Notes under the pieces: generated by a model
What the model saw: only the letters and a program-made list of their open reading frames with translations
Told to the model about the DNA's origin: nothing
Databases searched by the model: none
Program-made: the position numbers and the translations under genes
Source: Ruegeria sp. Alg231-54
GTDB taxonomy: Bacteria > Pseudomonadota > Alphaproteobacteria > Rhodobacterales > Rhodobacteraceae
Direction of reading: 5' to 3'
Assembly (NCBI RefSeq): GCF_900143525.1
Contig: NZ_FREZ01000003.1
Coordinates: 310,001 to 374,000, forward strand
DNA: 64,000 nt
Shown here: in pieces, positions 1 through 8,963 of the stretch
Position numbering within the stretch: position 1 is the first letter of the stretch
How the letters are laid out: every line of letters begins with the position of its first letter

Positions 1-325
1 CGGCGCAGTCATGGACGATATCCGCAATGCGGCCAATCAGGTCGCTTCAACGGTGTCTAATGTCACAAGCAAGTTGGACGAGATTTCGGCCGATATTCTC
101 AATGCATCGCGATCGGCGTCCGAGTTGCTGGGCACTATTGACGGCATCGTCCAGGACAATCGGCGGCAATTGTCCGACTTCCTCCGCGTCGGCCTGCCGC
201 AATTCACACGTTTCGTAGAAGAGTCCCAACGACTGGTAATCAGCCTGGATCGGCTGGTGGACAAGGTCGAACGTGACCCGGCACGCTTCTTACTGGGAAC
301 CCAAGCTTCGGAGTTTCGCCAATGA
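1..325 (+). CDS. MCE/MlaD family protein, C-terminal part (cut by window edge)
   Basis: This is the last ~108 codons of a gene whose start lies before the window; the frame is open to base 2. The visible part has the long amphipathic helical character (alternating Asn/Ser/Leu/Ile, probable coiled coil) of the C-terminal region of MCE/MlaD substrate-binding proteins, ending in a VERDPARFLLG-type motif often seen at the tail of proteobacterial MCE proteins. Such proteins sit in the inner membrane, project into the periplasm and carry lipids with an ABC transporter. The stop overlaps the start of the next gene by ATGA, and that gene encodes the auxiliary lipoprotein of the same kind of system, which supports the call. 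The MCE domain itself is not in the window. Confidence 0.6.
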   Translation, partial: GAVMDDIRNAANQVASTVSNVTSKLDEISADILNASRSASELLGTIDGIVQDNRRQLSDFLRVGLPQFTRFVEESQRLVISLDRLVDKVERDPARFLLGTQASEFRQ

Positions 326-972
326 TCAGGCTGTTTCTTTTAGTTCTGGCGTTGGGGTCGCTGGGGGCATGCACCGGGTTGGGCACGCTGAGACAGGCAT
401 CCAAGCCAAACGACCTGTATCTTTTAACGCCGAAAAGCACCTTTTCGCCTTCGTTACCGCGCGTCCAAAAACAAATCGTTGTACAGGAACCAACCGCAAC
501 GGCGGCGGTCAATACCGATCAGATCGCCATTCAGCCGACCCCATTGCAGGTGCAATACCTACCGCGCGCCAGATGGGTCGACCGTGCACCGCTTATCGTG
601 CAGGCGTTACTGGTCGAAAGCTATGAAAACAGCGGCAAGGTGGCCGCTGTTGGTCGCTCAACCGTGGGCCTGCGTGCCGACTATGTCATCGTTCCGGACC
701 TGCGCGAATTTCAGGGGTTCGTCGTCAGTGATGTCGAAGGGACAAAAACCATCCGCGTCGAAGTGCGCATGAACATTAAGATCATTGATGAGTACGAAGA
801 CAAGATCATCGCGTCTAGTTCATTTCGGGAAGTTGTTGCCTCTGCCAGCGAAGCGACGCCTGACCTTGTGAAAGCCTTTGACGATGCTTTGGGCAGGACC
901 ATGCGCGACGCCGTAGAGTGGAGCGTGCGCCGGATCAACACACATGCGGCCAACAACCAAAGATCGTATTGA
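322..972 (+). CDS. ABC-type transport auxiliary lipoprotein (PqiC-like)
   Basis: A 216-residue secreted lipoprotein. Residues 1-16 form a short hydrophobic signal peptide ending in the lipobox LGAC, so Cys17 is the predicted lipidated residue. The rest resembles the ABC-type transport auxiliary lipoprotein family (PqiC/YmbA type), including the 'NDLYLLTP' opening strand and an 'R..WVDRAP..VQALLVESYE' stretch. These proteins are thought to sit at the outer membrane and work with MCE proteins in lipid traffic. The ATG overlaps the upstream MCE stop (ATGA), so the two are translationally coupled. The gene ends just before a hairpin and faces the VWA gene tail to tail. Confidence 0.8.
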   Translation: MIRLFLLVLALGSLGACTGLGTLRQASKPNDLYLLTPKSTFSPSLPRVQKQIVVQEPTATAAVNTDQIAIQPTPLQVQYLPRARWVDRAPLIVQALLVESYENSGKVAAVGRSTVGLRADYVIVPDLREFQGFVVSDVEGTKTIRVEVRMNIKIIDEYEDKIIASSSFREVVASASEATPDLVKAFDDALGRTMRDAVEWSVRRINTHAANNQRSY

Positions 973-980
973 CGGGACAC

Positions 981-1003
981 GGGCGCTGCCCAACGCAGCG
1001 CCC
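981..1003. terminator. hairpin between convergent genes
   Basis: A perfect 9-bp stem, GGGCGCTGC paired with GCAGCGCCC, with a 5-nt loop lies between the convergent lipoprotein and VWA genes. There is no clear T-tract on either strand, so it may end or protect transcripts from both sides rather than act as a classic intrinsic terminator. Confidence 0.45.
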
Positions 1004-1015
1004 CATTGCCCGCTG

Positions 1016-2944
1016 TTACCGTGACAGCGTTTGTGCAAGGCGCATGAGCGTGGCAGCTTCGGCCCTGTACCCAAAGGGATCTTCGCCACGCGCAGCGTTT
1101 GCCAATCCGATCGCATCGTCGTAGGACCAGTTCCCCAGATACTCTGCACCGCGCAATAACTGCCCGAATCCGGCGATGGCATAGGAAAAGCGGACATCGT
1201 CTGTAGCCTCGCCCTGCGTCGCCGCAATGGGCTGTTCGATCAACTGACTCTGGTCAGATCCCGGCGTTTTGTAACGCAGCTTGAAAAACCCGATCTCATC
1301 CGAACCATCGCGCACCGCTTGGGCACCATAGCGCAACGGGTCGTTCAGGATGGCGTCTGAGCCAACAGGCGTGACCTCGTAAATCGCCGTGACCGAGTGG
1401 CCTGCTCCAATATCACCGGCGTCAACTTTGTCATTGGTGAAATCTTCCCGACGCAACGCGCGCGTCTCGTATCCGATCAGGCGATATTCGGCTATTTGTG
1501 ACGGGTTGAACTCAACCTGGATTTTGACGTCGTTTGCGATTGGGAACAATGCGCCGGTCAACTGGTCGACCAAGACTTTTTGCGCCTCGCTCAGCGTGTC
1601 GATATACGCAGCCTGTCCGTTTCCGTTCTGGGCAAGTGCCTGAATCGTGGCATCGTCCAGATTACCCCGGCCAAAACCCAAAACACTCAGAAACGTACCG
1701 CTGTCTCGTTTATTTGCTATGAAGTCTTTCAGCGCATCAGGATCAGACAAGCCAACATTAAAGTCGCCATCCGTTGCTAGGATGACCCGCGTGACCTCGT
1801 CGTCGGCCCTCATGCTTTCGGCTACCTGATATGCCTGTTGCAACCCGACCTGACCTGCGGTCGAACCGCCTGCCTCCAACTGGTCGAGCGCGCCGAGGAT
1901 TTTGTCACGTTCCACGGCCGCGGTGGGTTCCAGAACCTGCCCCGCGCTTCCGGCATAGGTCACGATCGAGACCTCGTCCTCATCTCGCAACACTGACAGC
2001 ATCAAACGGAACGATTGTTTTAACAGAGGTAGCTTGTTGGCATCATGCATCGATCCCGAGGTATCGATCAAAAAGACCAGATTAAGCGGTGATCGGTCCT
2101 CAATCTGCGGCAATGCCCCTTGGATACCGACATGCACAAGCTGAGTACCCTCATTCCAAGGCGTCGGTGTTACTGTGATCGTCGGCCGGAACGGCGCGTC
2201 CCCTTCTGGTGCGGGGTACGAGTAAGGAAAATAATTTACCATCTCTTCGACACGGACGGCATCCTTGGGTGGAAGCTGACCGCGCATAAGAGAGGACCGG
2301 ACGATCGAATATGAGGCCGTATCAACGTCAACTGAAAAGGTGGAAACAGGCTCTTCACTGGTGACTTTCAGAGGATTAGCTTCAGCGTTTGAAAACGCCT
2401 CGGTATCCGGGAGGGGCAGAATTCCCACCTCTGGTTCAACCATCATATGAGTGGCATCACCCGAAGTGACGCCAAGTCGCGCAGTGTTTTCAGCAACCAA
2501 GCCCGCAACGCCTTGCTGAGGGGCGGCCGCTTTGGATCGCACGGGCGCGGCATAGTCTTCAACTACGACCGGGGCCTCAACGACGGGTTCTTCCAATGCG
2601 GCAGAATCTGCTTCGGGTGCGGGCGCAGGGCTTTCGCTGCGCGATAGGGGCTGCACAACAATGTCGCGGGATTGCGGCACGAACATAATCAGCGCAACAG
2701 CGGCAATTGCGGTTGTCGCGGTCAGGGCACCGCGATGGGACAAAGCACTCAACATGGATTTCGCTCCTTCTGTCATGCGGGCCATTGGGCCTCGCTTAAC
2801 AGTCGGACGCATCGCTGCATGCGATCCTTGGCTGTGTGCAAAATTTTTTTGAGCCCGTTTCAAGTTTTGCGCCCGCCGTTCGGCATCTGGTGCCGGCGTC
2901 GCAGCATCCATCAAGGCTTTGAAGTCATCAAGATCATCGGTCAT
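1016..2944 (-). CDS. YfbK-type von Willebrand factor A domain protein, membrane anchored
   Basis: A 642-residue protein. Residues 1-70 are charged and probably cytoplasmic, residues ~71-90 form one membrane helix, ~95-185 are a low-complexity Ala/Pro/Glu linker, and from ~187 the protein matches the YfbK arrangement: an N-terminal vWF-associated domain, a VWA domain with the MIDAS motif DTSGS at 294-298, and a C-terminal DUF3520-like domain. VWA domains bind partner proteins through a metal ion. The start overlaps the stop of the ECF sigma factor gene (ATGA), and the short cytoplasmic N-terminus before the helix is laid out like an anti-sigma factor, so it may hold or report on the sigma factor. 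That regulatory role is inferred; the fold assignment is firm. Confidence 0.85.
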   Translation of the reverse strand: MTDDLDDFKALMDAATPAPDAERRAQNLKRAQKNFAHSQGSHAAMRPTVKRGPMARMTEGAKSMLSALSHRGALTATTAIAAVALIMFVPQSRDIVVQPLSRSESPAPAPEADSAALEEPVVEAPVVVEDYAAPVRSKAAAPQQGVAGLVAENTARLGVTSGDATHMMVEPEVGILPLPDTEAFSNAEANPLKVTSEEPVSTFSVDVDTASYSIVRSSLMRGQLPPKDAVRVEEMVNYFPYSYPAPEGDAPFRPTITVTPTPWNEGTQLVHVGIQGALPQIEDRSPLNLVFLIDTSGSMHDANKLPLLKQSFRLMLSVLRDEDEVSIVTYAGSAGQVLEPTAAVERDKILGALDQLEAGGSTAGQVGLQQAYQVAESMRADDEVTRVILATDGDFNVGLSDPDALKDFIANKRDSGTFLSVLGFGRGNLDDATIQALAQNGNGQAAYIDTLSEAQKVLVDQLTGALFPIANDVKIQVEFNPSQIAEYRLIGYETRALRREDFTNDKVDAGDIGAGHSVTAIYEVTPVGSDAILNDPLRYGAQAVRDGSDEIGFFKLRYKTPGSDQSQLIEQPIAATQGEATDDVRFSYAIAGFGQLLRGAEYLGNWSYDDAIGLANAARGEDPFGYRAEAATLMRLAQTLSR

Positions 2945-3486
2945 GGTGCCAATTCCTCTTGTCGCAGGGCGCGCAGACGTTTGCGAATGTCGGACATGCG
3001 CCAGGACACGGTGCCTTCGGACACGCCCAGAACTGCTGCAGCTTCGGCGTGTGTCATTTCATCCTCTAATGTCAGGGCCAGAGTATCTTGCAAATCAGGT
3101 GGCAGAGACCGCATGGCGCGCTGCAACCAATCCATTGCTTGGGCCGTTTCGGTCGCCTCTGCCCGTCGCAATTGCTCCACATCACCCCACCCTGCGGCGG
3201 CGCGGCTGTGGCTTGCCTGGCGACGCCGGGCGTCCTCGGCCGCGTTGACGACAACGCGATAGAGCCAGGTCGTGAACTTGGCCTGCGCCCGAAAACCCGC
3301 GATTTTGGCGGGCAGCGCCGCGCATATATCCTGTGTCAGATCCTCGGCCTGATCAGCCCGTCCGGTCAGACGAAAAGCCAGACGAAAGACCCGGTCGTAA
3401 TGGCGCTGCAACAGGGTTGCAAACGCATCAGCGTCCCCGTCCGCGGCGGCCCTGGCCAAGTCCTCATCCGATGTTTTCATACGCAT
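2941..3486 (-). CDS. ECF-type RNA polymerase sigma factor
   Basis: A 181-residue sigma-70 family protein of ECF size. Region 2 is at about residues 20-85 (RLAFRLTGRADQAEDLTQDI, then FTTWLYRVVVNAAEDARRR) and region 4 at about 120-170, with the helix-turn-helix 'THAEAAAVLGVSEGTVSWRM'. It would direct RNA polymerase to a small set of promoters. The next gene overlaps by 4 bases and encodes a membrane VWA protein with a cytoplasmic N-terminus; there is no separate classical anti-sigma gene nearby. I chose the ATG at 3486; GTG at 3489 and ATG at 3480 are equally possible because no strong ribosome site stands out. Confidence 0.85.
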   Translation of the reverse strand: MRMKTSDEDLARAAADGDADAFATLLQRHYDRVFRLAFRLTGRADQAEDLTQDICAALPAKIAGFRAQAKFTTWLYRVVVNAAEDARRRQASHSRAAAGWGDVEQLRRAEATETAQAMDWLQRAMRSLPPDLQDTLALTLEDEMTHAEAAAVLGVSEGTVSWRMSDIRKRLRALRQEELAP

Positions 3487-3542
3487 CACACTGAGTATGA
3501 CGGATCGAAAACGTCAATCCTTGGCGAAGTCGTCAAAAAAGT

Positions 3543-5123
3543 CTAAAAATGGTTCGCTGAAGCCAGTTTCCAATCCACGGCAAAGTCGGTCGGAATTGAA
3601 TCGGTCAGAAAAACGCCTTCATCGATAATGGTATAGAGTTCGGCATAAGACCGTTCCCGCTCGTCCGCCGTGCGGCGGCGGATATCTATCGGGTGAAGGT
3701 CTGACACTTTGTCTTTGCCCATAGCGCCCAAAAGTTCGCGGAAGCTTTCCAAGGTCGCATCGTGAAAGCGGTGTACGCGCTGGCGTTTTTGGGGAACATT
3801 GACCGCCCTGCCCCGTATCGGGTCCTGTGTGGCAACGCCGGAAGGACAGCGGTTCGTATTGCAATGCAGGGCCTGAATGCATCCTACGGCAAACATCATT
3901 GCGCGCGCTGCATTACACATGTCCGCCCCCAGCGAGAATTTCTCGACCATATCGTAACCGGTGGCCACCTTGCCTGAGCAGATGATCCGGATCTTGTCTC
4001 GCAATCCCACGCCGCGCAGGCAGTTGTTGACGAAAATCAGCGCCTCGTTCAGCGGCATGCCCAAACGGTTGGTGAATTCGACCGGGGCGGCGCCGGTACC
4101 GCCTTCGGCACCGTCAATTGTGATGAAGTCCGGCAGGATTCCTGTTTCCAGCATCGCCTTGCAAATCGCCATGAATTCGGACGGTCTGCCAATACACAGC
4201 TTGAACCCGATTGGTTTACCACCAGACATTTCCCGCAGATGCTGCACAAAATGGATCAGACCGGTCGGGCCTTCGAAGGCAGAGTGGGTGGGCGGGGATA
4301 TCACGTCCTGATGCTCGGGCACGCCACGGATTTCAGCGATCTCCTGATCCACTTTTGCGGCAGGCAGCACCCCGCCATGCGAGGGTTTGGCCCCCTGCGA
4401 CAGTTTGATTTCAATCGCTTTGACAACGTCCTTTTTTGCCTTTTCGGCAAACTGGTCCTTGTCAAAACCACCCTCGGGCGTGCGGCAGCCGAAATAGCCT
4501 GTTCCGATCTGCCAAATGATGTCGCCACCCTCGGCCAGATGGTGCGGGGACAGGCCGCCTTCCCCGGTGTTGTGCGCAAATCCTCCGTCCTTGGCGCCGC
4601 CGTTCAGTGCCCGGATCGCATTGGCGCTGAGCGCCCCAAAGCTCATGGCGGAGACGTTCAGCCGCGACGCACTATATGGCTGCGTGCATTGCGGGCCACC
4701 CAATATGATCCGTTCTTCGCTTTCATCCACATGTTTGGGCGCGAGTGAGTGGTTGGCACGATGATATCCGACTGACAGAACGTCGTACTGTGTACCAAAG
4801 GCCTGCGTATCCACCTGCCCCTTAGCGCGCGAGTAGACAAGAGATCGTACGATCCTGTTGAATGGGCGGCCGCTTTCGTTGGTTTCCACAAAATACTGTC
4901 GGATTTCCGGGCTTACGAATTCCAGCATGTACCGGAAATGCCCCAGGACCGGATAGTTGTTCAAAACGTTATGCTTGGTCGACAACATGTCATAGAGGCC
5001 GATCAAGGCATATGGAATGAGCACAACCAGCAACCAATGGGCGGGCGGCCAGAAAAAACCCCACAACAGGGTCAGCGGCAGACACGCATATGTAATGAAG
5101 TAATAGAGTCTGCGTACAATCAT
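3543..5123 (-). CDS. FMN-binding glutamate synthase family protein
   Basis: A 526-residue protein with the FMN-binding (alpha/beta barrel) domain of glutamate synthase, the GltB_2-type stand-alone form. Two hydrophobic helices at residues ~8-50 suggest an inner-membrane anchor. The barrel contains 'DGAEGGTGAAP' and the cysteine cluster 'CIQALHCNTNRCPSGVA', which in this family can hold an Fe-S cluster. It lacks the amidotransferase domain, so it is not a complete glutamate synthase and its substrate is unknown; family members are annotated only as FMN-binding glutamate synthase relatives. ATG at 5123 has GGGAG 7-8 bases upstream; an in-frame TTG at 5183 would add 20 residues but has no such site. 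It lies 53 bp upstream of the sigma factor gene on the same strand. Confidence 0.8.
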   Translation of the reverse strand: MIVRRLYYFITYACLPLTLLWGFFWPPAHWLLVVLIPYALIGLYDMLSTKHNVLNNYPVLGHFRYMLEFVSPEIRQYFVETNESGRPFNRIVRSLVYSRAKGQVDTQAFGTQYDVLSVGYHRANHSLAPKHVDESEERIILGGPQCTQPYSASRLNVSAMSFGALSANAIRALNGGAKDGGFAHNTGEGGLSPHHLAEGGDIIWQIGTGYFGCRTPEGGFDKDQFAEKAKKDVVKAIEIKLSQGAKPSHGGVLPAAKVDQEIAEIRGVPEHQDVISPPTHSAFEGPTGLIHFVQHLREMSGGKPIGFKLCIGRPSEFMAICKAMLETGILPDFITIDGAEGGTGAAPVEFTNRLGMPLNEALIFVNNCLRGVGLRDKIRIICSGKVATGYDMVEKFSLGADMCNAARAMMFAVGCIQALHCNTNRCPSGVATQDPIRGRAVNVPQKRQRVHRFHDATLESFRELLGAMGKDKVSDLHPIDIRRRTADERERSYAELYTIIDEGVFLTDSIPTDFAVDWKLASANHF

Positions 5124-5339
5124 TCGTGCTCTCCCAGGGTCGCGTGCTTTCCGGCCTGCGGTAGCAGCCGAGGTGTTTGCCAAACGTGGGGCAAATCGCT
5201 GTTAGATTGCAAGCGATTGTGCCCGCCTTCACGTAATCGGGCGAAGATGTGAAATGTGGCGCGGACATTGGTCACTGTTGATCCGGGCAACGTCAGCCAT
5301 TATGCCCGAAGAAACGGGATAGGGGCAGGACGGCAGGCT

Positions 5340-5747
5340 GTGACACAGAAACGAACGCATGTTCGGACCACGGCATTGATGTTCGGAGCCGTGTTCATTG
5401 GTGGCGCAGTTGGGTCGCTGCTGCGCGAGTTGTTCTCGGTGAGCATACCGCATGCCGGATTTCTAACGCAGACCTTTGGCATCAATATAGTGGCCTGCTT
5501 CATACTGGGGTGGCTGTATTCGGTTCGAAACCGCGTCCATGCCCATGTGTTGCATCTTGGCGCAGTCGGCTTTTGTGGTGGCCTGTCGACCTTTTCCTCA
5601 TTTGTTTCCGAATTGGAGCGGTTGGCATTGTCCAACATCTGGGTTGCGGCTTCGGCCGCAGCGTTGGAAATCGCGGCGGGACTGGCCGCTGCTATTCTGG
5701 GTGAGGCTATCGGAAGGCGCTTTCATCCACCGAGGGCGACTGAATGA
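5340..5747 (+). CDS. crcB: CrcB/Fluc fluoride channel, first copy
   Basis: Encodes a small four-helix membrane protein of the CrcB (Fluc) family, which exports fluoride as a dual-topology or paired dimer. Family marks are GGAVGSLLRE near the N-terminus, TFGINIVACFILG (the conserved Asn of helix 2) and GFCGGLSTFSSF (the polar/Phe track of helix 3). The start is uncertain: GTG at 5340 has AGGA 9 bases upstream and gives 135 aa; ATG at 5379 gives 122 aa and begins exactly at the conserved first helix; GTG at 5256 is further upstream and poorly conserved. The stop overlaps the second crcB by ATGA. Confidence 0.85.
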   Translation: MTQKRTHVRTTALMFGAVFIGGAVGSLLRELFSVSIPHAGFLTQTFGINIVACFILGWLYSVRNRVHAHVLHLGAVGFCGGLSTFSSFVSELERLALSNIWVAASAAALEIAAGLAAAILGEAIGRRFHPPRATE

Positions 5748-6106
5748 GCGAATTGTTCCTGCACGCCATGTTCGGATTCGGCGGCGGTTTAGGGGCCGTT
5801 TTGCGCCACTGGATCGCACTGCGGATTGTTCATGACCTGCCGTTTTCGACCCTGATTGTAAACGTTCTGGGTAGCCTGCTGCTGGGGTTGTGGATCGGCT
5901 ATCTCGGCGGATCAATAGAGATGGGCGAAGAACAAAGACGTCTGGTCTTTGGTTTTTGCGGCGGCTTCACGACTTTTTCCAGTTTTGCCTATCAATCGCT
6001 GGAACTAAGACGTGAGCGGACCATCGCGCTGGCGGCGGGCAATATATTGCTCAGCTTGGGTCTTTGCTGGGCGGCGTTGGCATTTGGCTTGTTCCTGATG
6101 CATTAA
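5744..6106 (+). CDS. crcB: CrcB/Fluc fluoride channel, second copy
   Basis: A 120-residue CrcB paralogue with the same landmarks: GFGGGLGAVLRH, TLIVNVLGSLLLG and GFCGGFTTFSSF. It overlaps the first copy by 4 bases. Tandem crcB genes are known in bacteria whose channel is an obligate heterodimer, in which each chain takes one fixed orientation; the tight coupling here suggests the same. The 3' end overlaps the convergently transcribed MFS gene by 4 bases, leaving no room for a terminator. Confidence 0.88.
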   Translation: MSELFLHAMFGFGGGLGAVLRHWIALRIVHDLPFSTLIVNVLGSLLLGLWIGYLGGSIEMGEEQRRLVFGFCGGFTTFSSFAYQSLELRRERTIALAAGNILLSLGLCWAALAFGLFLMH

Positions 6107-7626
6107 TGTGCAGGCACTGACGCCTGCGTTCTAGGTTTAGGTGCTTTGCAAAAGAACAGCAGCGGAATGGTCGCCAAGGCCAAAAGCCCTAGATTGTTGA
6201 AGACTGTCAGATATGAAATCAGTTCAGCCTGCTGCGCGATCTCCTGTCCAAGAATGGCCGCCCCCTGCGCACTGTCTGGCGTCAGGTTCAGTGGCGCAAG
6301 ATAGGCGTGCGCGGCCGGGTTATAGGGCGTCACATTTTGGCTGAGAACAGCCGTGTTTGTTTGAAGGCCCCGAACGACCCAAGTTCCGACCAAGGAAATT
6401 CCAACCGATGAGCCAAGCTGACGGGTAACATTGAACAGGCCGGATGCCTCGTCCTGCCGCGATTTGGAGATGCTTTCGAAGGCCAATATCGACATCGGCA
6501 CAAACACCAGCCCCATTCCCAGACCGCTTACCGCCCCTGGCCAGGCAAGCTCCCAAAATCCAGCATCCATGTTGAGCGCCCCCATCATGAAATTGCTGAC
6601 AGCCGTCAAAAGCATACCCAGCCCGGCCAGAACACGCGGATCGAAACGCGTAACCAGAACAGCGCCGGTCAGGACCATCGACAGCCCGGCGGCGACCCCT
6701 CGCGGGATAAACAAATGGCCCGATGTGATGACTGGATAGTCCAGCAAGTTCTGAACGAAAGTCGGCAGGATCGCGATACCGCCGAACAGGGAAATGGCAA
6801 ATCCGGCGATAACCAGATTGCACAGCGCGAAATTGCGATCCGCAAAAAAGCGCAGATCGACAACCGGCTTTTCCGTGGTCAACACGTGAATGATGAACCC
6901 AAACGCGCCCAAAACCGACGCGATGAGGGCAACCTGAATGATCCGTGATGACAGCCAGTCCTTGGTCTCTCCCTGATCCAGAACAAATTGCAGGCAGCCT
7001 ATGCCAATGGCCAGTAGGGCAAGACCCTTCCAATCGATGCGAACCTCTTCGGTTTCGTCGTCTGGCAACTCTCCGGCCAACAATAGCAGTGCCATCGCGG
7101 CTACCGGAAGGTTCACGAAGAACACCATCCGCCACGAGAAATATTCGGTCAGGATCGCCCCTACTGTGGGCCCCAACACTGGGGCCACGACGACTCCCAA
7201 ACCGAAGACCGCCATCGCCTGCCCGCGTTTTTCGCGGGGGAAAGCGTCGAACAGAATGGATTGGGACAGCGGGATCAGAAACGCCCCAAACATGCCTTGG
7301 GCCAGGCGAAAGGCGACGATGGTCTCAAGGCTCCAGGACAGGCCACACATGACCGACATCGTCGCGAACCCGGTCACAGCGGTCAGGATCAGACGTCGAC
7401 GGCCGACACGGCGGGCGACAAAGCCCGTCAGTGGCATGACCACAACGGCCGACACAATATAACTGGTCAGTATCCACGTGGCCTGATCGGTTGTTGCGCC
7501 GAACGCCGCCTGAATATGGGGCAGCGCGACATTGACGATTGTACTGTCGAGCACCTCAAGAATAGCGCTGAGGACAACAGCAACCACAATCACCGGATTG
7601 ATGTGGCCTGCTGCCGGGGATGTCAT
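6103..7626 (-). CDS. DHA2-family MFS efflux transporter (EmrB-like)
   Basis: A 507-residue, about 14-helix major facilitator of the DHA2 (EmrB/QacA) type. It opens with the family signature 'LEVLDSTIVNVALPHIQ' (motif D1) followed by 'LTGFVARRVGRRRLI' (motif A). It would export drugs or other hydrophobic compounds using the proton gradient. Its start overlaps the stop of the HlyD-type adaptor gene by ATGA, which is the usual emrA-emrB arrangement, so the two probably form an efflux pump. It lies in the same transcription direction as, and just after, the cyoABCD quinol oxidase genes. Confidence 0.88.
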   Translation of the reverse strand: MTSPAAGHINPVIVVAVVLSAILEVLDSTIVNVALPHIQAAFGATTDQATWILTSYIVSAVVVMPLTGFVARRVGRRRLILTAVTGFATMSVMCGLSWSLETIVAFRLAQGMFGAFLIPLSQSILFDAFPREKRGQAMAVFGLGVVVAPVLGPTVGAILTEYFSWRMVFFVNLPVAAMALLLLAGELPDDETEEVRIDWKGLALLAIGIGCLQFVLDQGETKDWLSSRIIQVALIASVLGAFGFIIHVLTTEKPVVDLRFFADRNFALCNLVIAGFAISLFGGIAILPTFVQNLLDYPVITSGHLFIPRGVAAGLSMVLTGAVLVTRFDPRVLAGLGMLLTAVSNFMMGALNMDAGFWELAWPGAVSGLGMGLVFVPMSILAFESISKSRQDEASGLFNVTRQLGSSVGISLVGTWVVRGLQTNTAVLSQNVTPYNPAAHAYLAPLNLTPDSAQGAAILGQEIAQQAELISYLTVFNNLGLLALATIPLLFFCKAPKPRTQASVPAH

Positions 7627-8603
7627 TTTTGGGCCTGCGGTGTGGTATCCACGGTCACCTTGCTACTGCCACCCACCCGCAATGGGGCATCCGTAGGGTC
7701 AAGTTCAACCCGCACCGGAAAGCGCCGCGTGACCTTGACCCAATTCCCGCTGGCATTCTCGGACGGCAGAAGCGAGAACGTATCCCCCGACCCCCGCCCG
7801 ATTGACGCAACTTTGCCCGTCAGGGTGACGCCCGGCATCATGTCGATCTTTACCGTGACCTGCTGACCCGGACGAATTCGTGGCAGAGAAGTCTCTTTGA
7901 AATTGGCGTCTACCCACCAATCAGACGACTCGACGATGGAAAACTGCGGCGCGTTAGCTGAAACCGACGATCCAGGCCTGAGGGTCAGGTTGGCGATCCA
8001 CCCATCTGCCGATGCGAAAATCTTGGTCCAATTCTGATTGGCCTGCGCAATTTCCAATTGAGCTTGCGATGACAGAATATCATCCTGTTTGGCCGCCAGA
8101 CCGCTTTGCAAGGCCAACAGGGCGGATTGGCTTGTGGTAAGCTGCGCCGCGGCGCGCGCAAATTCCGAACTGGTTTGATCCAGTGACGCCTGTGCCAGAT
8201 CACCATCTGAAAACAGCGCCTTAGCACGTTCCAGATTGCTCTGAGCGGTATTGTAGGCCGACTGCGTGCTGTCGACCACCGCTTGTGCGGCCGCGATCTG
8301 CGTACCGTAAGACTGCGCCTGCTGCACCGCGCTATCGAGGTTGGCCTTGGCCTGATCAACCGAAGCTTTGAATTGCGTATCGTCGATTGTGAACAGCAAG
8401 TCCCCAGTTTTGACTGGCTGGTTCTCAATCACAAGCACTTCGGCAACCTGACCGGTGACTTGTGGGGCCACGTATATGATGTTCGCCCCCACATAGGCGT
8501 CATCGGTCGAAGGGTATCGTTCCTGATGGCGCCAGTACAACAGCAGCCCGACGGCAATTGCGCCCAAGATGACCACCGCGCCAACAACCTTAAGAGATTT
8601 CAT
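7623..8603 (-). CDS. HlyD/EmrA-family membrane fusion protein
   Basis: A 326-residue periplasmic adaptor. Residues ~5-24 form a single N-terminal membrane helix. Next comes the conserved 'YPSTDDAYVGANIIYVAPQV' type strand (biotinyl-lipoyl-like domain), a long coiled coil at about 75-190 rich in Ala, Gln and Ser, and a C-terminal beta-barrel region. Such proteins bridge an inner-membrane exporter to the outer membrane; the coupled EmrB-like gene downstream is the obvious partner. The gap to cyoD upstream is only 33 bases, so co-transcription with the oxidase operon is likely. Confidence 0.87.
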   Translation of the reverse strand: MKSLKVVGAVVILGAIAVGLLLYWRHQERYPSTDDAYVGANIIYVAPQVTGQVAEVLVIENQPVKTGDLLFTIDDTQFKASVDQAKANLDSAVQQAQSYGTQIAAAQAVVDSTQSAYNTAQSNLERAKALFSDGDLAQASLDQTSSEFARAAAQLTTSQSALLALQSGLAAKQDDILSSQAQLEIAQANQNWTKIFASADGWIANLTLRPGSSVSANAPQFSIVESSDWWVDANFKETSLPRIRPGQQVTVKIDMMPGVTLTGKVASIGRGSGDTFSLLPSENASGNWVKVTRRFPVRVELDPTDAPLRVGGSSKVTVDTTPQAQK

Positions 8604-8636
8604 GAACCTGCCCCCTTCATTTGGCTTGGCCAGACG

Positions 8637-8963
8637 TCACATTGGAAACGTGTGCATCCGAACCGCCAGATTACCCATGATCCAAACAGTTCCAAGAATA
8701 ATGATCAGCAGCACCATCGTGGAGAACAGGATAAGGTCCAGATCTTCGCGACTACTGCGACGTCGGTCGATGTGCAGGAAATAAACCAGCTGTACGATCA
8801 GCTGAGCCAACCCAAGCAGGCTGATTGCAAGGTAAACGCCCGGTGTCTCAATGCCGTAACGATAAGCGATTCCGAAAACTGCAAAGGTCAACAAAAGCGA
8901 CCCACCATAACCGATCACATAGCGGCGGCGCTCGCGGCGATGCATCTCGCTGCGCTTATCCAT
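8637..8963 (-). CDS. cyoD: cytochrome o ubiquinol oxidase subunit IV
   Basis: A 108-residue protein with three membrane helices (about residues 17-37, 43-65 and 78-102), the size and layout of CyoD. The middle helix carries 'LAQLIVQLVYFLHID', close to the conserved core of this subunit. It is the last gene of a cyoABCD set and helps assemble the CuB site in the bo3-type oxidase. It overlaps cyoC by 8 bases. No cyoE (heme O synthase) is visible in the window. Confidence 0.88.
   Translation of the reverse strand: MDKRSEMHRRERRRYVIGYGGSLLLTFAVFGIAYRYGIETPGVYLAISLLGLAQLIVQLVYFLHIDRRRSSREDLDLILFSTMVLLIIILGTVWIMGNLAVRMHTFPM

Noticed and set aside
5184..5340. Possible fluoride riboswitch upstream of crcB
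   Set aside because: A GGGCGA-like segment is present, but the conserved CTGATG core and pairing pattern are missing.
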